Shown here one piece after another: positions 10,441-22,718 of a DNA stretch of 64,000 nucleotides (position 1 is its first letter; every line of letters begins with the position of its first letter). The notes beneath the pieces were generated by a model, which was not told the DNA's origin, made no database searches, and worked only from the letters and a program-made list of their open reading frames with translations. The DNA comes from Euborellia annulipes (taxonomy: Eukaryota > Arthropoda > Insecta > Dermaptera > Anisolabididae). A program made the position numbers and the translations under genes. The stretch is taken from contig JAKCPI010000989.1 in NCBI GenBank assembly GCA_023213315.1, forward strand, positions 86,632 to 150,631, read 5' to 3'.

Positions 10441-11780
10441 ATAATATGATTTAAAAAAAAAAGTGCAGGAGGTTGATTTGAACTCGCGAAGTTTGGTTGC
10501 GTGAGATTGAAAAAAAAATAGATTGCTTTGAGGACACATTAACCACTTGAGCCAAACTTTATTTAATAACTTAAGAAGAAAATAAGCCATATAAAAAACA
10601 TGAAATAAAAGAATGAATTAAAAAATTTTAATATTCCATATATGATATATCATTTTTCTTTACTTTTTATGTGGATTAATAATTTATAATAAAAATTTCA
10701 ATTGCATGCCTAGTTTTCAAATAATTCAATGCGCAAACGTCAGATTGTTTATGTCTTAATGTAATTAAACCAAAAACTCTATCTAACATATGATACATGT
10801 TATTAATTCTTGAATTCCCCCTCATTCCAGAGAACTAAAGCCCCCCTTTTAATTATATGATCTAATTTGGGAGTTATTGGCGATCAAAGTTAAGCAGATT
10901 TTCGACATCAACATTCAATTTTCTATATTTTCGAAAAAACATATTTATCATTGTCTGATTAAAATCAAATTTTTACCAGAGATTTATAATTAAAAAATGA
11001 GTTTTTTTCTAAAGTTTCATTGAGATTGGTAAAGAAATAAATAAAATATTGACTATTTTGTAAATTGAGTTTTAGAATTTGGGATCTCAGATTCAAGCCT
11101 AGACCCGGTTCACAGAGCGCTCTCTTTACCCATTCGGAATCCCGAATTCTAAAACTCAATTTACAAAATAGTCAATATTTTATTTATTTCTTTACCAATC
11201 TCAATGAAACTTTAGAAAAAAACTCATTTTTTAATTATAAATCTCTGGTAAAAATTTGGTTTTAATCAGACAATGCTAAATAAGCTTTTTCGATAATATA
11301 GAAAATTGAGTGTTGATGTCATTAAGGTCGAAAATAAGCTGAACTTTGATCGCCAATAACTCCCAAATTAGATCATATAATTAAAAGGGCTTTAGTTCTC
11401 TGGAATCAGGGGGAATTCAAGAATAAATGACATGTATCATATGTTAGATAAAGCTTTTGGTTTAATTTCATTAAGGCACAAACACTCTGACGTTTGCTCA
11501 TTGAATCATTTGAAAACTATGCATGCTTTTGAAATTTTGATTATAAATTATTAATCCACATAAAAAGTAAAGAAAAATGATATATCATATGTGGAATATT
11601 AAAATTTTTTAAATCATTCTTTTATTTCATATTTTTTATATGGCTTATTTTCTCGTAATGTAGTTAAATAAAGTTTGGCTCAAGTGGTTAATGTGTCCTC
11701 AAGCAATCTATTTTTTTTTCAATCTCACGCAAACAAACTTCGCGAGTTCAAATCAACCTCATGCACTTTTTTTTTTATTC
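10441..11780. repeat. 1.3-kb near-perfect palindrome with tRNA-like ends
   Basis: Left arm about 10441-11085 and right arm about 11140-11780 are inverted copies (~640 bp each, few mismatches) around a ~55-bp centre. As a result identical peptides can be read on both strands, and those frames are not genes. The outer ends carry a tRNA-like segment: on the plus strand at the right end TTGGCTCAAGTGGTTAATGT (A-box-like) and GCGAGTTCAAATC (B-box-like). The interior is not recognised. Confidence 0.75.
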
Positions 11781-12260
11781 TTAACAGTTTTTCATACCTC
11801 ATGTGTGGGAGGGAGGAGGGGGGCCTGGCACAGAGGCGGCAACCAAGTGTATTATTTTCAGTGAGATTATTTTAGTTTCTAAACTGCATATTTATTAAAA
11901 TTTTATTTAATTTTATAATTTATTATTTAAAAATTAATTGGATGTCATAAAAGTGAAACATACAAGTTAGTTCCTTATTCTTTTTAAGGACTCGTTCTTT
12001 TGAACTCATCTTTTTAAGGACTCGTTCTCATTCTCGCAGTTTGACTAGAAGACATTTTAACTTCGTCACAGATGGTATTTATGCAATTCAATAAGTCAAG
12101 AAGAGAAAAAAATTAAAATTTCTCACTATTTGTTTGTGTTAACGTTAACATTTGTCAGATGTCAATTTATTTTTTTCTTTAAATAATAAGAATATTGTTG
12201 TTTTTGACAAATATTTTTTAAAAATAATATTTTAAACTAATTTAACACTTATAAAAAAAC

Positions 12261-15200
12261 ATGCATAATTTTGATGAATTAAGCACAAATGTTCCAGCAT
12301 TTTTAAATAAATTATGGACAATTGTTGGAGATCCAGATACAAATGAATTAATATTTTGGACGGCTGTGAGTTTTATTTTATACTTTAAAATAAATTTTTG
12401 GTTATGCCTTTGACATTTTTTGATATTCAAAAAAATCCTTTTTCAGGAAGGGAATAGTTTTAAAATACGAAATCAAGTTCGTTTCTCACAAGAACTTCTC
12501 CCTTTATACTTTAAACATAATAATATGGCTAGTTTTATTAGGCAACTTAATATGTGTAAGTATTTTTTTATATTAGTTTAAGTAAAAAAAACATTAACAC
12601 CATCTGACATTTTTCTTGATTTAGTTCAGTTTCAGTATATTTTTATTAAAATGTCAAATTTCCTAAAATTGATAATCACATTCCCTTCAATGTTATGATA
12701 TCCATATTCCCATAGATATTATTTATTTCATATATACTTAAAGAAAGAAAGTAATAGATTACATTTTAGTCTATCATTAATTAAATTTATTTCTCATTTT
12801 AAGATGGTTTTCATAAAATATCATCAATCGATTCCGGAGGATTAAGACTTGATAAAGATGAAATGGAATTTGCTCATCCAAATTTTTTAATGGGACATCC
12901 ATATTTATTAGAACACATTAAAAGAAAGGTAAATTTTTTTTAATTGATAATTGCATCATCATTTGAATAAATTAGTCAAAATGAAAAATTCCCACACCTA
13001 TATGTTGGTTCATATATTAATTTAGAACCCCAGGAGGCTTATATCTTTTGAGTACATGGATAATAATCACTAGTTTCACAGTCCAACTTATTCTTTCTCT
13101 GGGTTCTCCAAAATACAGTACTAACAATGGCCTTTTTTGTGATTAACTCACATATAATACATTAAAATTAAATATACAAATAACCTAGTGTTTAATTTGT
13201 ATATTTAATTTTAATTTACAAAATGTTTCAACGAGAACCAACAGTCGAAAGTTTAAATCTTATTAACTCACATACACAAATTCAAATTTTTTTTAACTTG
13301 AAGAATTTTTTGGGAACTATTGGAAAATTACTTCTATCTGAAAATAACATCCATGTTACCAGAGACATCAAATTTCCAGTAGTAAGGTAGCCTACATTTT
13401 ATATTTAATATATTTTCTATTTGCTTATTCATCAAGCATTAAAAACTTGCAATAATTCAATAAGCAATAGAATATTTCTTTTCATCTTTTATCCAAAACA
13501 TTAACTTGTCAAAAAGTTGTATTTAATTTAATAAAAATAAATACCCCTGTTATTTGAGAAGAGCTAAAGTTGGTCCTTGCTCTAAGGATCAGTGATTTTC
13601 TTCCTCCCCTTGCTCCGACAAAATATCTTAATTTTTTGTAAATTATTTTTTCTAGATTCCAAATAAATTATTGGAAGAATCTAAGTTAAGTCTTAAACCA
13701 GATATGATGAATCGAGTATTAACAGATGTTAAAGGAATGAAAGGGAGACAAGATTCCTTTGATTCCCGACTTCAGAAGATTAAGAGAGAAAATGAAGTTC
13801 TCTGGAGGGAAATAGCAATTCTTAGACAGAAACATTTGAAACAACAACAAATTGTAAATAAGGTATCTTAATTTTTAAGAGAGAGTTAAGTTTTCTTAAG
13901 CAAAGGCAAGGGAAGTAATTGTCTGCAATTCTTCTTCAGTCTTCTCCCTTATCAATTGATTGACTCTTCACTGGATCATACTTTTGCATCCCGTATAACG
14001 ATTTTTTATACTATATAATCGCCTTCTTTAAAGTAAATACTTTTATAATAAAAATAGATTATATAAAACTTGAATATTTTAATTTTCTTTAAAAGGTTTA
14101 AAGGGCTTCGGGAGGCAAAGCTGTTCGCATGTTTTTGCCGATAAGATGGCGTAAGGAGTTAGCAAAAAAAAGTGATCTAATAATGCCGGCTGAACTATCT
14201 GGCCTTTAAACTTTTAAATAAATAAGAAATCTATTTTTTACTTTGTCACCATTTCATTTAATTATTATAGGTTGGATATTAATGATTTTACATTTTTAGA
14301 TTAAAAAAAAATTCTAATTTTCATAATAGAACGTTTTTTGCATCTTCTATAAAAAAATATTTTTTAATTAATCGTAATTTAAAAAAAGCATTCTATTATG
14401 TAAAATGCTCACGAATTTAAATCATTTAAAAAAAAAACCCCATAAAAATACTTTAAAATGCCTCGTAGCTAAAGATTCAAAGTGCACTCCTGAAGCCCCT
14501 TAAAAAAAAAAAACGCAAATAATCAAGTCGGTCTCGTAACCTAAATAAAGAATGATTAAGTGACTAGATTCACCTCCAAATCTTATTTTTCATCTCTACC
14601 ACAGTTCCGGAATTGATATTTATTCTTAAATATATGCACTAAAACAGTAATAATAATAATCCTCCTCCATTAGATGCCGACACTATTTTTGCTTATGTGA
14701 AAACTTTTTCAAAAAAAAATAAATTCGGGGGATGGCCCCAAGAAAGCAGCAGCGGGTTGACCGGTTGTCATCAGCAATTTTAAATTTAAAAATTAAAATA
14801 TATATAGAAAATAAATCTTAAATTGCCTCTGCAGCCGAAAAAGTAATTAAAAAACTCATATTATTCAGTATTACAAGGATAGCCAAGTACAAATAATCAT
14901 CATACTTATATATAAAGCCCTTAAACAGGTGTCATATGTGTGAACCCACCAATCAGGCCTCAGGGATGCCTCAGGGATAGCGCTGATTGGCGAAATTCAG
15001 AGAGGGCGGAGTCGGAGAGGCAAATTCAAAATTTTTAACTACTAAACGCGTACGAGACGCCGCCCGCCAGGGCGAAGCCGCGCCATAATCAACTTGTGAT
15101 TATATAATTTAGATTAAGTACTCTCTTTTTTAAGTATAGGCCTACAATTAAAAATAAAACACTATTTATTATCAATAAATAATTTGAAACAAATAACCAA

Positions 15201-18200
15201 GAGTTTTATTTTGATTTATATTGTAAATTTAAAAAATGTTTCATCGAGAGTCAACAATCGTTCTCTTTTATTATCAATTTACTAAAACCCTTTTGTTTAA
15301 ATTTTTTTCAGCTTATTCAATTTTTAGTAACAATGGCTTCAAGATCTGGAGGGATTGGTATTAAAAGACACTATCCTTTGATGATTAACAATATCGCTCA
15401 TTCTTCAGCGAAATCATCACAAAATCAAACTGCAAAGAAGAGTTCAACAAAAGTAATTATTTTAAAAATATATTTTTTTTTTAATTAAGACTCATTTTTA
15501 AAGAAATATTTACTTGGATTTCTAATTAAATGGAACCCTTTATATTAAGGATCTACCATCCATAACTCAAAAACAATACCAAATTAGCAGATTTTTTTTT
15601 TCATCTTTTCTCAGATCACAAGAGACGTAAAGTTCGGTGATCTCTATTTTCATTCACAAATGTATTTACTCTATATTTATCTAAAAGACAATATTTATTT
15701 TTTCACCATCCATTCATATTGCATTTATTAATAGTATTTTAAGTGACATAATAGGCCATTCAATCATAGATACCCTCCTCTCCCCCTCCCTAAGGACATA
15801 TCTTTAGTTTTTTTTTGTTTTTAACATTTTTTCTGGAAAAATAAATTTCATACTCTCATAAAACACCCTCCCTTTCTTTATTCTAAACCCACATAATTCA
15901 TTTTTTAAAAACCTATTTTATTTAGAAGTGTTAAAAAATGGCTGCACATTCTGGGTGGTTCAGGGTGGCAAGAAGCCCTTTCAAGACGAGCAAGAGGGTC
16001 GGCGGGTGTTGCGTCTAGTAAATAGTAAAATTAAATTTTAGATAGTGCTTTTTGTGTATATATCATTCCTTATTTCAATTGAGATTAATGAATATATTTT
16101 ATTTACTTTACTAGAGTGGCTCATCTCCTTCTGGTCCAGTGATACATGAAATTGACCCAGCTGATTTTCTTGAGGAATGTGTACTCGATGGTCAGTTTGA
16201 TAAGTAAGTATATAATGAAATCATTCTAAGAGAATATATATGAAATATAATTAATGAAGGATGTGTAGAGGCAGAAGCAGTCAAGAAATTGAGGCATTTA
16301 TCTTCAGTCCTTTAATTGGTGTATATGTACATATACCATTTATGCAAAAGTATTAAGATTAAAAAAAAGAATCACCATTTTTTTAATAAAAATAGAAATA
16401 TTTTATTTTCAAGATATATCAAAAATAAAAATTATCTCAATGTTTTAATCAGAAAAAAAACAATTGATTTTGTTTTTGAATGAAATTCCAAGCACATTTC
16501 TAAATGTAATTACATAATTTCTAAAACTGAAAAAACTTGGGCCCTGAATATGAGATCTCTCGTTCTCTTTTCTTTCATAAAAGAATTTTTAACCCCAAAA
16601 GAGATCTAGGAAAAGTTTCCCTTGCTTTAATAAGTTAAAACATGAATATTCTCATTTTAGAAATTATTCAATTAGTTAGAAATTTCATTCAAAAACAAAA
16701 TCAAGTTGTTTTTTTCTGATTAAAACATTGAAATAATTTTTATTTCGATGAAATTTATATTAAACATCTTTAGTTTGATGTAAAAAAAAAAATAAATTTT
16801 CATTCTTTTGTTAAAAAAGGTCGTTTGACCTATTGCCTGCTTTGAAAAAGCTATTTCTTCCATATACAAAAAAACTTTAGTGCATGTGTGCCATTTGGGC
16901 TGCCTAACTACCAGGCTTTAGTCTCAGTACTTTTGCAATAGATGTTACATTGAAAGGTGTATCATAATAAATGCACCGAAACGTTTCCGGCTAATTGGTA
17001 AAGCATTCAGAGCATTATTTCTTGACTGCCTCTGCCTCGACACATCATTTATTAAAATCCACAGTCACACTTTGCACATCGAAATATAATTAATTCAAAA
17101 TCTTTCTAGTTTTCAAGATATAGGTTTGGTCTCAAGTCCATCAGAAACCGCAAACGCCTCAGAAGCCCTTCTAATTGAACATGATCCAAGCGAAGATGAA
17201 GATAATTTACTTTTGACTGCTTCACCACGGAAATTGAACCCAACAATTATTTCTCAAACATCTCTATCAAAATCAAAATCTACTTCAAAGTAATTTAAAT
17301 TTAATTTTAATATTTAATTAAGCTCAAGGTATGGAGGAATAATTCCCAAGAAGAATGAATTATTCCTCCAAACCTTGAGCATAATACTATAGCTATAACA
17401 AATCTTCAATTACTAATATTTAATTAATTAAAAACTAAGGTTTCAATTTATTTCTCTTTTTTAATATTATATAGAAAAACTTCTGGAGCTTCTAAATCTT
17501 TAAAAAAAGCAATAGATAAAACGCCTCCTCTTAAAAAATCTAGAAAACAAAAGCTGCAACCAACTCTTACAAAAATCAAACCTGTCCAAGAAACAAATGA
17601 AGAGGATATTCCACTTTTAACAGATGATTCCATTGATCCTGAATCATTGGATCAAGCAACTGAAGCAGCTATTTCAGCCATAAGTAAGGCAGCTAGCCGA
17701 AAAAGGAGTTTGTCAGAGGCTTTCAAAACAGATTCAACAACAGAACCCCAAATAGAAGTGATAGCATGTGATATTGAACCTGAAGGACCAACTCCATCGA
17801 CTTCAGGAATCGCTAATTCTTCTCAAAACGACACCATTTCACAAGATATGACTCTTGCTTGTACTACTCCATCTAATCAGACTTCATCCGCTGATAACAG
17901 GTAATTACATTTTTTCATCCTTTCTGACGTGTCTTTGAAACTTTTTAAAATCTCGTTTTTATGAGTAAATTTCAACTTTATAACGACGATTTGATAACTT
18001 TATCTTTTTTCTCTTATTTAATTTATTATCCATATTATTAAATTAGACAGGAGAAGAGGAGGTGCAGCCAAAAATAAAAGCCTCCAAATTATTAAAATTC
18101 AACGAGAAGTTTCGGGTGAATTTTGTTTACCCATCTTCAGTCCTCCAAAATTGTTAAAGTCCCGGAGTTGGTCAATACATATAAATTTATGTATCATATG

Positions 18201-21129
18201 TCCTGGCGAATTGCCCCATCATATTTATTAAGTGAGACTTAATAAGTATGATGGCCAACAATTGAGGCTTTAATTTTTGGCTGCACCTGCTCCTTCTCCT
18301 GTCTATATAAAAATTTGGTGTTGGCTGTGTCTTCTACACAGCCGGTGACTTTTTAACGTGACAACGTCTTTTGCTTGACTTCAAACTATTTTTACTTTCT
18401 CTTACCTATATGTATTTAAATTTATAGAGGAAGTATTGTTTTTTTTTTACTCGTTCTTTGTTCTCATTAACAAACATGTTCAAACATTTACATAGTAACA
18501 ATATATGACAGGTGTGGCCAAACTTTTATTCATTAAGGGAGACTTTTGCTTAAAAAATGAGGTTTTTCGAGAAAAAAATTGATTTTAGAGTTTATTAATT
18601 ATATAGTCAATTAGAGTTTTTCTTTCTGCACGAATTGACATCACATTTAGTCTGATCTGATTAGCCGTTTGGAATCTACAGTGGTTTAAACTTTCAAATT
18701 AGAATTTACCGCAGCGCGGTAAAATGAAATGATAGGAAAAAAATAAATGGTAATATCTTTAGCTGAAAACTCATTCTTTCTAACCGTATATTCAACATAA
18801 TTATACCTCTTAAGACAGAGGAGTTATTCAAGCCACTAACTTTTTCGTGCATGCCTCCCTTCCCGGTCACTATACACACATGCATTGTAAGACGTTGTCA
18901 GGTCAAAACAGCCACTGGCTTCATTGATTTAATTATTATCTCTATAATTTTTAAGACTGGAGGCAGGTAGAAGCTTGCCGAATTCACGAAAACAGCAAAA
19001 TTTTATCGATTTCATGAAATAGGCAATTTCCTCAATCCGGCGTAATATATACATGTTAAAAAATTTAAATTTGGAAAATTTGAGTAGTTTCTTTCTTGGT
19101 GAGTTCTTCTGAATAATTTAATAAAATAAAAACAATATTATTTCTTTTAGACTATTAAATATAGTTAAAATTAATAGCTTTGCCCACGCCTGGAAATTTA
19201 ACTCTTGTGAGCTCTCTCAGGAAAACCCTACATTTTATATTCTGTTTATTTATTATAGCTCATTGTTTACAATAATGCGTTTTCCATTAATCTGATCTTT
19301 TTCCCTATTCATTTATAGTATTTCGGTGTCTAAAACTGACATAGATACGCATGTTGACTCAATGCAGAATGATTTGGATTCGTTGAAAGAGCTTCTTAAA
19401 GGGGAAGGATATTCGCTTGATGCCAACACTTTGCTGGGGGTATGCAACCAACAAGAGTTCCTGTCTAAGGTAGATTGCTTTGCCAGATATTGCCTCGAAT
19501 GTTATCATTGGTCAATTTTCATCAAAGTTGGAGACTAGTGTGAATGAATGTCTGCTTCTTTGAGCAGTTTTTTCAATTCAGTTCACTCTATCTCTGGTGG
19601 ATTTCTGGCAAAGCAATAACTTTCTATTTAATATCTCAAATCTGTGCATTCTATTTTTAAATAAAATCTTTTCTACTTTTCTTTTTACTTTCTCTTACAT
19701 ATATATGTTAATAGTCTACATAGAGAGAAAGTATTGGATTCATGTCAAAAATTCGATGCCGAGATTTTGATGGAACACGTTTTGAGGTCTTCTGAGTCCA
19801 AAAAAGTGGTTTTCGCGACATGGTCTGTCTGTGTGTGTAACGATTTTAAGCATGAAGGAATTGAGCTACGGAATTGAAATTTTATATTTAATTTAATTGT
19901 ATATTTAAGTAAAGTACACCGGACACTCAAAATAAGTTTTTGAATAAAATCAGCTCAAAAGTACTTTATTGAAGTACTTTTTCAGTTTTTTTGAATTTCT
20001 AAAAATCGGCTCTAACAATTTTGATTAAAAATCAATTATTTTTTTACATGCTTTAAGAATAATTTCAGAAAAACTTTTCGTGAAAATTATTTGATAAACA
20101 CTTTACTGATGTTCTTTTTCAGTTTTTTTTTTTTTTATTTTGATTGAAATTCATAAATCATTTATTTTTTAGATCCTCTTTAAAATGTATATTCTCATTT
20201 TTAATTGGTTAAAGTTTCCCCCGGAGTTCAAATTTTGAAAAAGTTCGATTTTATTTAAAAATTCGCATTTAATAAAAGGAAAACGAAGCTAATTCTTGTC
20301 TCATTTCATAGTAAATGTTATTCTCTTGAACTTTTATTATTACCATTTTTTTGTTTAAGATTTTGAATAAATAGAAATAAAAAAAAGATTCTATACCGAA
20401 CGTCGAGTTCGGACCCCAGGCAGGCCTATGATTTTATTTACAGTTATCGACTTCAATGCAATGGAAAATGCAAATTGAGTGAAATCGTTACGATTGGCAT
20501 CAATCATCCAATTCCAATAAATCGCTACAATGTCCTGTTTACACCCAACGATAAATCGAAACAATTCGATCGTTACGAAAAATTGCTACGATTTATCGCC
20601 TTTGCAAGTACAAATATGGTAGAGTTCAAGATTATTTTCCCTTTTAAACTTCTTAACTTCTTCCCAGGTTAAGAATTATTATTAGAATGCACAGTTACTT
20701 TTTCAATTGAATTTTTTAAATTGTAAATAGTGGCGATTTATTTTTTTGCTTTGCAGCTCTTTAATGATGATCCATTGTCTTTTGGACTACCAATCTTAAG
20801 TGATTCCGAGAATATCCAAAATAAAAGTAATGGTAAGTAATTTTAATAAAATATTGTAACGCAGAAGATTCGATAAATGCTCGAGCAAGAAAATAATTAT
20901 TTTTCTATTAATTAGCATGAGCGTACTTTTGAAAATACTTTCTATAAATAACGATAATTCTATTCTAGGTAATGAATTGATGACTTATAATCCTGATCTT
21001 GATCTGAATTTATTATTCAACGCCGATGACCCTTCTTGGATCACAGGAAATGAAAATCTTGATGAAGATCTCCAAACTCCCGACATCACTCTTGATACTG
21101 AACCTTCTCCTCCGAAAAAACGTAAATAG
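12261..21129 (+). CDS. HSF1: HSF1, heat shock factor
   Basis: Transcription factor that trimerises on heat-shock elements. Eleven exons: 12261-12365, 12447-12555, 12804-12928, 13656-13862, 15312-15452, 16115-16203, 17110-17289, 17475-17900, 19319-19439, 20757-20832, 20969-21129. All phases close, giving 579 aa. Residues 11-113 form the winged-helix DNA-binding domain ([38 protein letters not shown]). Residues 130-240 are the HR-A/B coiled coil, ending [15 protein letters not shown] Ser/Thr-rich regulatory linker with Lys-rich patches follows. Residues 468-491 ([20 protein letters not shown]) look like the repressive HR-C heptads; the acidic C-terminal activation region ends in a PPKKRK basic cluster. 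The first ATG lies 11 codons before the DBD. Introns are full of transposons; intron 7 holds a 59-nt hairpin. Arthropods usually have one HSF; HSF1 is the conventional name. Confidence 0.96.
14090..14515 (+). repeat. Interspersed repeat, copy with empty LTR-insertion site
   Basis: Lies in HSF1 intron 4. It is homologous, in the same order, to 53180-53482 plus 54169-54290: TAATGCCGGCTGAACTAT-like start, TCATAATAGAACGTTTTT, GCATTCTATTATGTAAAATG, CCCCATAAAAATACTTTAAA. The VAC14-intron copy is split at TATTA by an LTR relic, while this one is continuous (TATTA at 14394-14398), so it is the unoccupied form. A further fragment, in reverse, lies at about 45890-45990. Class unknown. Confidence 0.65.
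14905..15095 (+). mobile_element. Helitron-related fragment
   Basis: The segment TTATATATAAAGCCCTTAAA, then GTGTGAACCCACCAATCAGGC and CAGGGATAGCGCTGATTGG matches, in the same orientation, the 5' part of the Helitron read on the minus strand from 49842. GC-rich hairpin-forming sequence (GCCGCCCGCCAGGGCGAAGC) follows at 15060-15085. A clean CTAGT terminus in this orientation is not visible, so it is a degenerate copy. Confidence 0.45.
15955..16018 (+). mobile_element. Possible Helitron 3' end
   Basis: Ends GGCGGGTGTTGCGTCTAG followed by T. The last ten bases (TGCGTCTAGT) equal the 3' terminus of the better-supported Helitron at 49476, and GC-rich sequence precedes it. The hairpin is weak, so this is a suggestion only. 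HSF1 intron 5. Confidence 0.3.
16255..17052. mobile_element. Foldback/DNA-type element in HSF1 intron 6
   Basis: The outer ends are inverted: GTGTAGAGGCAGAAGCAGTC on the left against the complement of GACTGCCTCTGCCTCGACAC on the right. Nested inside are further inverted blocks (AATGTTTTAATCAGAAAAAA and its complement about 230 bp apart). No coding frame. It occupies nearly the whole intron 16204-17109. Superfamily unknown. Confidence 0.55.
17322..17380. ncRNA. 59-nt intronic hairpin (pre-miRNA-like)
   Basis: In the 185-bp HSF1 intron 7, arm 17322-17344 (GCTCAAGG...AATAATT) pairs with 17358-17380 at 22 of 23 positions around a 13-nt loop (CCCAAGAAGAATG). It could be a small hairpin RNA or the remains of a tiny foldback insertion. 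Flanking bases do not extend the stem, which is shorter than a typical Drosha substrate. Confidence 0.35.
18046..18303. mobile_element. TA-flanked MITE with ~40-bp inverted ends
   Basis: Ends GACAGGAGAAG...GGTGCAGCCAAAAAT...AAAGCCTC are inverted with high identity and flanked by TA on both sides (18044-18045 and 18304-18305). 258 bp, no frame. A Tc1/mariner-like target site. HSF1 intron 8. Confidence 0.75.
18509..19192. mobile_element. Non-autonomous hAT-like element
   Basis: Left end CAGGTGTGGCCAAACTTTT; right end AAGCTATTAA-side reading TTTGCCCACGCCTG, i.e. inverted CAGGCGTGGGCAAA, a common hAT terminus. 684 bp with no transposase frame. The flanking 8 bp do not match, so the ends have diverged or the insertion is old. 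HSF1 intron 8. Confidence 0.55.
19682..19840 (-). repeat. Dispersed AAAGTATTGG repeat, copy 2
   Basis: Reverse-orientation copy of the repeat at 10200-10309, with GAGAAAGTATTGGATTCATG, CCGAGATTTTGATGG and CATGGTCTGTCTG. It lies in HSF1 intron 9. Confidence 0.55.
20391..20445 (+). repeat. SINE fragment (CCCCAGGCAG block)
   Basis: The string GTTCGGACCCCAGGCAGGCC followed by ATGATTTTATTTA matches the B-box and post-B-box part of the SINE copies at 63057 and 63810. Both ends are truncated. HSF1 intron 9. Confidence 0.5.
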
Positions 21130-21770
21130 AGGTGATCCATTTTAGGAAAATAATGTAAAAAAAAAATTTTAAAAAGTGCCTCAATGCAATGAAAAGCATT
21201 TGACTGAAGGAGACTGAAAAGACAGAGAGAATAGTTAAATAAGTAAATCAGAAAAGCTCTATTAAAACGAATTTTGACCGAGTTTATTTAATATGATTTG
21301 CCAAAGATGTGATAATAAAGGGGCTCTGAATATTTAGCAAAAAACTTTCTAGTTAAGACTCCTTGGTAGTGAATAGTAAAATCTTCTTTAGTTTTAAAGC
21401 ACAGTAAATATTAAACTTAATAAGATCTCTAAATATATTTCAATTTGCCAATTTTTAAAATTCATTCACAAATATTATTAAACAATACTTTATTTATTGT
21501 TCCTCTTTTAAAAAGCCTCTCTGTATAATTCTGTAAAGTGTATATAAGTTAGTTTTTTAAGAACTCCTATAACTATATTAGGACCTGTGTAGAAATTGTT
21601 ATCTAACTTGTTCTTGTGTATCATAAATGTTTTTTCATTATATTTTAATTATGTTTTTTTTTTTTAATTTTATTTAAATCTATAAAACCCCTACAAAAAA
21701 AAAATTTTTTTTTAATAAAAGATTGAATATATTTTTTTTATTAATTATTATACAATAATGTTAACATTAA
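21130..21770. other. HSF1 3' flank
   Basis: 3' UTR and spacer of the convergent HSF1-PNPLA8 pair. Long T/A homopolymer runs occur around 21650-21720, with AATAAAAGATTGAATA near 21714 as a possible polyadenylation region. No gene seen. Confidence 0.4.
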
Positions 21771-22335
21771 TACCCAGTTGCACCGCACGAGTTAAGCCTT
21801 GTTTAGCGCTAACTAACGCTTGACTCTCCAAATTTCGTTTCACCGCTTGCAAAGCCAAGCTTAAATGTCTAAATCGTGACTTAAATTTAAGCCCTTAAAA
21901 TTGGTGGCTTAACGCATTACTTACCAAAAAAAAAAATAATTAATTAAATTAAATAAATGACAGCTATTCAGATTATATTGATAATATATTATTAATTATC
22001 TAATAATACATTTTATTTATTCAATTTAGATTTTTTTATAAAAAACATGAACAATTATTACTCTATTTTCGAGGTTTAACAATATGTAGTTAATTTAATT
22101 TATTAATATTCAAATAATAAACAAAACATCTGTCAATTTTAAAAAGAAAAAATGATTAAATAAAAAAAAAATATCACTAAAATTTACAACGTTGTCATGT
22201 TACTTATTTTTTAAGTCTTTCTTTCTTATTGCATGTTTTAAAATATTGCGGTGCAAATGAACAAAGATTCTCTTTAATTTAAGTAACACCTAGTTATGAG
22301 AGGCTTAAATGTCAAACGGTGCAATCGGGCATAAG
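21771..22335. mobile_element. MITE-like element with CCCxxTTGCACCG ends
   Basis: Left end CCCAGTTGCACCGCACGAGT...TTAAGCC and right end GGCTTAAATGTCAAACGGTG...CAATCGGGC are inverted. The body is AT-rich without frames. Such (C)CCGGTTGCACC termini recur in many arthropod genomes (from memory). The target duplication could not be fixed. Confidence 0.5.
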
Positions 22336-22718
22336 ACTAGGAAAATGAGAAACTCGTGTTGTAAAATAGAAAAAGCCAAAAATAATACTGATGTTCTAAC
22401 ATACTATATATATATAAGCAAACATGTATAAATATATATAATCCAATATTTTAATAAAGAAAAATTTTCACAAACAGCAAATGGTCAGAGGTATTTTTCT
22501 ATTCCTATTTTACATAAAAATTAATATCACAGTGGCCAAACTGAATTTCTAATTGATGAAAACATAAAATTCCACCATAGGGGACAGTTTTAGCTATTCT
22601 ATACATTGATTCTTGATTAATAATTAGAATTCAAGAATATTTCCTATTAAAAATATAAAATCTACTCTAATAACAATATTATACTTATAAAAAAGAAATT
22701 GTTAAATTAATATTTGTT

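Noticed and set aside
10408..11875. Several mirrored open frames on both strands
   Set aside because: They encode identical peptides in opposite directions because the region is a palindrome; no codon-use or domain support.
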